Assembly (NCBI GenBank): GCA_034638255.1
Contig: JAWPGT010000027.1
Coordinates: 1 to 64,000 of the forward strand
Origin: Coprinus comatus
Taxonomy: Eukaryota > Basidiomycota > Agaricomycetes > Agaricales > Agaricaceae
Reading direction: 5' to 3'
DNA length: 64,000 bases
Position numbers and translations under genes: made by a program
Shown: in pieces, positions 9,727 to 18,500 of the stretch
Layout: the number at the start of each line of letters is the position of its first letter
How positions within the stretch are numbered: the stretch's first letter is position 1
Notes under the pieces: generated by a model
Database searches by the model: none
The model's input: the letters and a program-made list of their open reading frames with translations, nothing else
Told to the model about the DNA's origin: nothing

Positions 9727-10781
9727 CCCTTTCACTGGACCGGTAGGGTTATCCGGTCTCTCCCCCTTGGAACCGAACGGAGGATTGTCGAAACCCGGCA
9801 GTCAATCGATTCCCGTCATCTTGGAACTTGAAACGGCGTTACTTGTTCTGGTCTAACCGGTACCTCTTAGTGGTATACTGGTAGTCGTTATACCCGCTAA
9901 TCCCTGGTATAACGCGTCGCAGCTCACAAAGTGATACTCCTTCGCCGGAGCAAAGTGGGAAGTCTAGGTGTTTGAAATCCTAGCCAACCGGACCGCGGTG
10001 GGTTTGTACATCGCTGAAATCTACGCATTTAGTAAGTCGTAGTCAGGCCCCTTTAATTAGGACCCCCTGGCCGTCAAGCTCTAAGCGAGCGCAAGCTGTT
10101 AAGTCAGTAAAAGCTCTAAGCGAGCACTCAAGCTGTTAGTCAGTAAAAGCTCTAAGCGAGCATTATCAAGCTGTTAGGCAGCAGTTCTCCCTTTTCCATT
10201 CCCAATCCATTCCTTACACCACCACACTCCTTTATAAAAACCTCTACAAATTCTTGGGCAACCACCAACTCTGAATCATCATTTCACGACAACGAAGAAC
10301 CAGTCAAACATCAGTTCCTAAACCGGAATTTGATAGGTCACAACTTCAACGAAGCAGATCTCGTTACCGAGAAACCCCTTCCACCGAACCCTTCCCAGTT
10401 CACATCCCCGGACCAATCCAAGCCTCTACCTCACAAGACTCTGGACGCTCCACCTCGTCATTTTATACACAACCACCAGTACCTCCCCAATCTCAGCTTT
10501 TCGGAGAACCTAGTCCTATACAACGACAAGGTTCGCAATCTAGCGAAACTTCAAAACAGCAATACAGAGAGAAACAACAATCTTCATCCGAAGAAGACGA
10601 CTCAGACGACGACCCCCCGCCAATCCCTCCTCGAAGACCTAGAGTTACTATCCCGTCTCGAGTCCATACACCAATCACAACTCCCGCCAACCCAACAACT
10701 CCACACACTCCGTCATTACCCCCGGCTCCACCAAATCCCTCCACATCTACTACGAACAGCTCGTCAAGCTCAAATCCAAAG
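9727..10781 (+). other. Gypsy body B leader with ATG-less gag extension
   Basis: The leader carries the tandem repeat block (10076-10178). From 10275 to 10781 the gag frame is open without an ATG and encodes a Ser/Pro/Thr-rich, partly acidic stretch including a run of Ser-Glu-Asp codons near 10590. Confidence 0.75.
10076..10178 (+). repeat. Three-unit tandem repeat in gypsy leader (body B)
   Basis: Same block as in copy A (6351-6453): three units with AAGCTCTAAGCGAGC cores and intervening AAGCTGTTA cores. Confidence 0.8.
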
Positions 10782-11942
10782 ATGCCCTCCACAACTACAG
10801 TCCCAGCACTCAAACTCCCAGTTCCCCCACCATTCGCTGGAGACACAGCATCCTACGGTCATTGGAAACAACGACTTGGAATCTACTATGCAGCAGATCA
10901 AGCCCGATTCCATGACAGCGAAACAAAGATCCTATACACTCTTTCCCTTATGGTTGGACCGGCAGCCACATGGGCACATGCCTTCACAGAAAGCGCATAT
11001 GACGACAAGAACTCAACCTACAACTTCGGAACCTTCACAGCATTCAACAAAGCCTTGGACACAAGCTTCCGCTCATCCACCCATGTCTCAGATGCCATGG
11101 CCCGGATTACCAAGTTTAAACAAGGAATGCGCAACGTACACGAGTACATCGCAGAATTCGAATCCCTCGCACTTGAAGCACAAATCACACAAGACACACT
11201 CAAAATCCATCTCTTCAAAATGGGTCTTGAACCCACAATTGGAATGTATGCCATCAGAGCCATGCCAGCCGATACCTATGAAGCATGGAAAGGCGCTGCC
11301 CGCGCAGCCAGCCACATACTTCAGTCTGAACGAGACTATCGTCAGACACACTATCCCCAAAGGAACCCTCAAATACGTCAAAACCCTCGCTATCGCCAGG
11401 CTCAAAACTTTCGTCAACCGCAGTCTATCCCGCGTTACGTTCAACCACCCGTGGTCGCAAAAGACCCGTACGCCATGGATGTCGACTACATCGAAGAGGC
11501 AATCAATAACCTTCGCCTCAACGGTGAAGAGGAACTCTGTAACATACACGACGAACAGGAGGACTTTGAAGAAGAAGCCCCTCAGCCATCTCAAATTGAT
11601 CCCGGAGAAATCCTTAATCAATTCATCGACAGAGTCTTCACAAGCGAACAAAAAGAACTATTCAGAGATCGACTCTGTTTCCTCTGCAAGAAACCAGGCC
11701 ATTTCGCCAACCGATGCCCAGCTCGACGAACTGGCCCATCACCTAATCGCCCGAGGTCAATCCCTCGCCAGGCGTACAACCAGAGGAAGGCCCCGACCAA
11801 AAATCGAAACCCCCATCTACGACGCCAGATCAACAACCTCATTGAAACCGCCCCCGAAGAAGAAGTAGCAGATGTCTACGATTACTTCTCCCAAGACAAC
11901 ATGAACGACGATTTCAGCAGCGAAATCAAGGATTTTGCTTAA
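10782..11942 (+). CDS. gag: Gypsy body B Gag
   Basis: 386 codons, intact, with only a few substitutions relative to copy A Gag. Capsid region about 20-190 and a CCHC knuckle at 299-312. The ATG at 10782 is the first in frame, but the frame is open upstream to 10275. The stop at 11942 is overlapped by the pol frame, open from 11846 in the -1 frame; I see no canonical X-XXY-YYZ slippery heptamer in the overlap. Confidence 0.9.
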   Translation: MPSTTTVPALKLPVPPPFAGDTASYGHWKQRLGIYYAADQARFHDSETKILYTLSLMVGPAATWAHAFTESAYDDKNSTYNFGTFTAFNKALDTSFRSSTHVSDAMARITKFKQGMRNVHEYIAEFESLALEAQITQDTLKIHLFKMGLEPTIGMYAIRAMPADTYEAWKGAARAASHILQSERDYRQTHYPQRNPQIRQNPRYRQAQNFRQPQSIPRYVQPPVVAKDPYAMDVDYIEEAINNLRLNGEEELCNIHDEQEDFEEEAPQPSQIDPGEILNQFIDRVFTSEQKELFRDRLCFLCKKPGHFANRCPARRTGPSPNRPRSIPRQAYNQRKAPTKNRNPHLRRQINNLIETAPEEEVADVYDYFSQDNMNDDFSSEIKDFA

Positions 11943-11977
11943 AGAGATTAGCCACCACGTCTAACTCTCTTCCATCT

Positions 11978-14900
11978 GTGTCTACTGCCCCATCTACATC
12001 ATCATATTCTATTCCTCTTCCACTCAACGCTGTACAACTCGGAGGAAATGGATCCAACTCTATCTACGCCCCCACACAAACTTCCAGTGCAGTAGCCAAC
12101 TCAGAAACCGTGGATATCCTTGCCCTCATCGACTCAGGAGCAGGAGGAAATTTCATTGACCCAGCTTTGGTTAAACAACACCAATGGCCTGTCAAGAAAC
12201 TCTTAAAACCCATTACTGCTTACAATGCAGATGGTACCAAAAATGGTGTTTGTTCATTCTATTCCCCATTGAACTGTACAGTTAATGGTCGACAAACAAC
12301 CATCGAAGCCAAAATAATCAGTCTCGGAAAACCTAGAATCATTTTAGGATTCCCCTGGTTACAGGAAAATAATCCAGACATCAATTGGTCTGACAGATTA
12401 CTCAAATGGAGAGAAGAAGAATCAAGTGACGAGATATACCTTGATCTAATTCAAACCATTACAGATGATGACACACAACTGAACAAAATCTACCTCGACG
12501 AAGAAGACTCAGTTGAAATCAACGTCAAAACATCATCCTCTAACACCATTGCTCAGCAATTTGGTGACAAGAAACAAGACGACCCTAAGAAAGTCGTTCC
12601 TAAAGAGTTCGCCGAATTCTACAAACTCTTTGACAAGAAAGCATCAGAACGCTTTCCTCAAACCCGACCTTGGGATCATAAAATTGAACTCGAAGATTCA
12701 TTCGAAGCTCGTTCAATTAAACCATATCGGTTATCACCTCTAGAAGAGAAGGAACTCGACACCTTCTTAAAAGAAAATCTTGAAAAAGGTTACATTCGAC
12801 CTTCAAAATCACCTATGGCCTCCCCTTTCTTCTTTGTAGGAAAGAAAGATGGAAAACTACGGCCCTGTCAAGATTACAGATATCTAAATCAACACACTAT
12901 CAAAAACGCATATCCCATTCCCCTCATCTCATCAATACTCGACAAATTGAGAGATTCGAAATGGTTCACAAAACTTGATGTTCGTCTAGGATATAACAAC
13001 ATCCGCATAAAAGATGGAGATCAATGGAAAGGAGCCTTTAAAACAACTAAAGGACTTTTCGAACCCACAGTCATGTTCTTTGGAATGTGCAACTCGCCAG
13101 CTACCTTCCAAGCAATGATGGACTCATTGTTTAGAAAGCTGATAGATGATGGAGAAGTCATTGTCTATATGGATGATATCCTCATTCATGCCAAAACTAA
13201 AGAGGAACTTCGCCGTATCACTAAAGAAGTACTACGAATCCTCCTAAAGAATGACCTATTTCTCAAAACAGAGAAATGCGAATTCGAAAAACAACACCTC
13301 GAGTATCTCGGTGTAATCATCACTCCCAACAACGTCGCCATGGACCCCGCAAAATTACAAGGCATCCAACAATGGCCCGTACCCAAATCAGTACGAGACG
13401 TTCGCAAGTTCATTGGATTTTGCAACTTCTACCGCAAATTCATTCGAAACTACTCTGACCTCGCACATCCGCTTAACGCTCTTATGTCTAATACTAAAGT
13501 ATTCGATTGGACATCCGAATGCCAGTCTTCATTCGAAGATCTGAAAGCGCGATTTCTCACACAGCCCATCCTCACAGTTGCCGATCAAACTAAACCGTTT
13601 GAAATAGAATGCGACGCATCCCTATACGCAACAGGAGCTGTCCTACTACAACGAGACACAAATGGAGTCAAGCACCCAGTTGCTTATCACAGCCGAAGTT
13701 TCAATCCCGCTGAACGCAATTATCATTGCTCGGAACAAGAATTCCTCGCAATAATTCGCGCACTCACCGAGTGGAGACACTACTTCGAAGGATCACCACA
13801 CAAAACTATTGTCTGGTCTGATCACGAGAACCTCAAACGTTGGAAAAATCCCCAAGATCTCAATCGACGACAAGCCCGCTGGACAGCATATATGCAACGA
13901 TTTAACGTTGAAATTCGACATATACCCGGCAAGAAAAATGGTCCCGCTGATCATCTATCTCGAAGACCTGATCACGTACCTATCGGAGACGATAATCATG
14001 ACGTAACTGCACTACCCCCGTCATTATTCTCCACAGATTTACAAGAAACGTCACTCTGCATTATTGATGACCTCATCGGTCAGAAAATAAAAGACGTCAC
14101 TCAGCAACGGTCTTCGTCTATTCCTGAAACATACGTCATCGATGACGATGGTTTCCTCCGCTACCAGAATAAGATTGTCATCCCAGATGATCTTCTTCTT
14201 AGACGATCCCTCTTACAAAGAGTACACGACCATATCACCGCTGGACATCCAGGAATTACAGAAACTTTACGCAAACTAAAGCAATACTGTTACTGGCCCG
14301 GTATGAACTCGTTCGTACACAACTACGTTCAAGGTTGTGGAACTTGTCAACAATACAAGATTAACCGCCACCCACTCAAAGCACCCTTACAACCCATAAA
14401 AGGACCTGCTTCTATCCGTCCATTCACCCAAATCTCCATGGATATGATAACGGATCTACCTCCAGACGGCCCCTATGACTCTATATTGTCCATAGTGGAC
14501 CATGGACTTACAAAGGGGATATTAATTATTCCTACTGCGAAAACAGCCACAGCCGATGACATAGCCGAGCTATTGATAGAACGGTTATTTGCCAAATTCG
14601 GAACTCCCGAAAAGGTTATCTCTGATCGAGGACCCCAATTCATCGCCAAGTCAATGCAAGAATTCTATTCAAAACTAAATATAGAACCCGCATACTCGAC
14701 CGCCTATCATCCTCAATCCGACGGATCAACCGAAAGATTCAATCAAGAGATCGAACTATTCTTATCCATCTATTGCTCTGCAAATCCCAACTCCTGGGCA
14801 CGAGCACTGCCTATCCTCGAATTTACACACAATTCCCGTACCCATGCTGGCCGCACTCAAACCCCATTCGAACTAATGTATGGCTATGCACCAAAAACAT

Positions 14901-15079
14901 TCCATACTACGGAAGAACCCTCAAACATCCCATCTATCTCATCCCGATTTGAGTACCTCAAACAAACAAGAGAACAGGCTCAAGAAGCTCATGAACATAT
15001 GCGTCTCAAAATTCTACGCAAAATAGGAACAACCACCTATGAGCTAGAGTTACCAATGACATGGAGGATCCACAACAAA
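11978..15079 (+). pseudogene. pol: Gypsy body B pol, 5' part, broken by copia insertion
   Basis: Same domain order as copy A pol: protease, RT with YMDD, RNase H, integrase H2C2 finger and DDE core, all in frame. Two lesions: a 129-nt in-frame deletion at about 15004 that removes 43 residues between the integrase core and the chromodomain, including the Gly-Pro-Phe (GPY/F-like) motif, and the copia insertion after the His-Asn-Lys codons. The rest of pol resumes at 21733. Confidence 0.92.
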
Positions 15080-15460
15080 TGTTGAAAGCAACGCGTATAC
15101 ATGTAGACATAGCAATATAATGATACGCACGAAGTGGTAGTTAGTATGTTTGCTTGGTGGAGAGAATAGAGTGTAAGAGAACTTGGTAGTTCGAGAACTG
15201 TGTAATACAGGAGAGAATGTACACTACTTATATGATAATGAAGTGGTCCGTGCTACGACTAGAAAGGAGTCAGGTGTCTACTACGTGTCAGGTAATTATA
15301 CATGAAACAGGAGTTGATACAGGGGTTGAAACACATAAGTGAAACGCTAACTACAACCAATAAGGAGCTGCCACATAATGCAAAGCGTAATGAAACGATG
15401 AAAGTGAAACGAAATGAAAATGTCATGTGACTATCTAATAATAGTCCGTATTTTCCAACA
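15080..15460 (-). repeat. Copia 3' LTR (381 bp)
   Basis: Plus-strand ends TGTTGAAAGC and TTTTCCAACA (inverted ends TGTTG/CAACA). Identical by eye to 21352-21732. Confidence 0.95.
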
Positions 15461-15472
15461 CTCCCCTTTTCG
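15461..15472 (-). promoter_or_regulatory. Copia polypurine tract
   Basis: The minus strand reads CGAAAAGGGGAG directly against the 3' LTR, the expected plus-strand primer site. Confidence 0.8.
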
Positions 15473-15505
15473 TAAGCATAGTCGACAATTAAGCGCCAAT
15501 ACTCA

Positions 15506-18500
15506 CTAGTCCATATTATTTTTTAAAGTGCGCTTGGAAGCAGCAAAGGTTGGGGACGAAAACACTAAACCAAAGTGACTGTTCCTGAAGTTCTCAAATT
15601 TTACTCTTCCAAGGTTTTTCGTGAGAAGATCTGCGGGATTGGAAGTGCCAGGAATGAAAAATAACAGAACCTTCTTATCAGCAAGGCATTGCCGAATGAA
15701 GTGGAATTTGATGTCAATGTGTTTTGACCTCTTCTCAACTGTAGGGTTTTGAGCGATGAAGAGGGAGCCCATGTTGTCTCCACAAATTTCCATCGGTTCA
15801 CCGTTAGATAAACCGAGTTCCATCATTAACTGACGGATCCACACAGCTTGACGGCAGCTATCAGAAAGCGCCATATATTCAGCCTCAGTAGAGGACAAGG
15901 CAACTGTCTTTTGCGATCGACTGACCCATGCAACTGGACAGGAGGCTAGAGACGTGAAGTAGCCTGTCTGAGAACGACGGTCCGTTGGATCACTATCCCA
16001 ATCTGAATCACTATAGGTGATAAAACCTTCACCTTTTCCTCCATCAAGCACCATATGGTATTCTTTGGTTGCGAGAAGATATCGGCAAATGTATAGAGCA
16101 CGCTTGAGATGCTCTTCAGTGGGGTTGTGAGCATGTTGACTCAATTTAGTAACTGCAAACCCAATGTCCGGGCGAGTTCCAATCATCAAGTACAACAGTG
16201 ATCCAATCACCTGTTGGTAGCGTGTTCGAAGCGTGGCGTTGACAGGACCAGTGTTAGGAACGGCATGGTAACCTTCTGGCAGCGGAGTTCGCGCCGGTTT
16301 GGTTTCTCTGCCTGCACCGTCAATCTTAAATCGTTCGAGGATCTTTTGTAAGTAAGAAGCTTGATCCAAGAAGATTTTCCGATTCTTCCTATCACGGCGG
16401 ATGCGCATGCCTAGAAATTCTTTAACTTCACCAGCATCACGGCATTCCCAACGCTTCATGAACTTCTCTTTTAACTTTTTAAGTAGGGCAGAGTCATTTC
16501 CCATGAATAGTACGTCATCGACATAGACAACGGCAATGCAGATCTTGCCAGTTTTCTTGTCTCGGTAGATGTATACGCCAGCATCGGATTCGCATCGACT
16601 GAAGCCTAGGTCTTTCATGGAAGTTGCCATTTCCTTCCACCAGGCCAGTCCGGCTTGTTTAAGGCCGTACAATGCGCGACGTAACCTCCAGACTTTATTC
16701 TCCTTCCCTTCCTGGATGAAACCTTCGGGTTGTTTCATATAGATTTCTTCATCCAGTTTTCCGTATAAGTACGCTGTCTTTACATCGACAGCCTCGATAT
16801 CCCAATCATTCAAAGCTGCTAAGCCGAGAAGGATACGAGTGGACTCATAACGTACGACTGGAGAAAATAGTTCATCAAAGTCGATACCTTCAACTTGAGA
16901 GAAACCTTTTGCCACGAGACGAGCACATTTCCGGCCATCTCCTTTGACATTAAAAACCCATCGGTTTTGAATAGCTTTCCTCCCCTTAGGGAGATCCACG
17001 ATTTCATATACCTTGCGCTTCTTAAGCGCTGTCAACTCTTCTTTGCATGCTTCCAGCCATTTCTGTCTTTCTTCTGGATCAAGTTTACCAAGATCACGGA
17101 ATTGAACAGGGATTTTTGCAGCATTACTATGTGCAAGTTTGGCTTTTGTCAGCAAAATATTAATCCATTCTAACCCCCCTTCCCTGGAAAGCCGTTGTTG
17201 CATTTCATCCTCATCTTCAGGAGGTGCAGCAGGATTGCGCTCCCCTTGACTCTCCATCCAACGTTTATAGTTTTCACCATATTGCTCAAGCCGTTGGCGA
17301 GCTTCTTCGTCAGATAGATTTTGAGGTCTGCCACGAGGCATCTTGAACCGGTTTGATGGACCAGGTTCTTCCAGAGAAATGGTATCATAATCACGGAGAA
17401 TTTCAGACGGATGCTTATGTCCGTAGGCATTATCGGGTCTTTCCGGGACTTTTCGTTCGCGGTCTGAACGGCGCGGTTCGAAAGAAGGACCTTCTTGAGC
17501 ACGTTTTGGTAAGGGACGTTGTGCTCTTTCAGGTTGAGACCTTCTTGGTGTCTCAGATGGATGATAATGATCTCTATGATCGTGATTGTGACCATCATGG
17601 TGGTGATGATCTAGGGAATCCTCACTCACATAACTCAATCCGTCATCTTCATCCTCTGTTTCGACTTTTGGTCGTCTGGAGGGAGATTTAGGAGGGGGAG
17701 TTGGAGGAGGTGGGATAGAGGGATCGCGAGCTGGTGGGGCAGGCGGATCTGAAGGTCGAGTAGGATTACTCGGTGTCTTCGGAGGAATAGCAGGGGGATC
17801 TGCTGGGAAATCGAAATAATCTGTATCTGATCCATCATCTGACATTCCGTCAAAGAGGTCATCAGGAGGATTTGGGGGTGTTCGTAGATCTCTACGTCGA
17901 TCAGTGGCAGTTGATTCACATTTAGGGAACCACTCTTCCTCGAAGATTGCTGTGTGAGCTATATAAATAACGTTTCCCTTTTGGTGACGCATGAACTTTA
18001 GGTTACTACCATCATAACCCAAAAAGATCATTGTCTCCGACTTGGCTGCAAGTTTATTTTCGCGCACAGCAGGCGGCAGGTACACGTAAGCTCCACATCC
18101 GAACACATGTAAACCATTTACATTAGGTTTATTTCCGTGCATTAATTCAAATGGCGTTCGATACTCGAGACGTTTCATTGGTGTTCTATTATAGATATGA
18201 ATTGCCGTTTCCACAGCAAATTCCCACCAATTCTCCGGACAACATGCATGAAGTCGCATGGCTTCAGACTTCTCGCGAATCGTACGATTCAAGCGTTCAG
18301 CACGTCCGTTCTGCTCATGAATATGAGGAGCAGTATTCTCGTGAACAATACCGGCTAAGCTAAACAAATTTTTCAACTTGTCCGAAATGTATTCCCCCCC
18401 ATTATCAGTGCGAACTCGTTTAACCTTTTTCCCATGTTGGGTTTCAACTTGAGCCAAGAATTCCTGAAATGTCGCAAAGACATCGGATTTCTGTCTCAAA

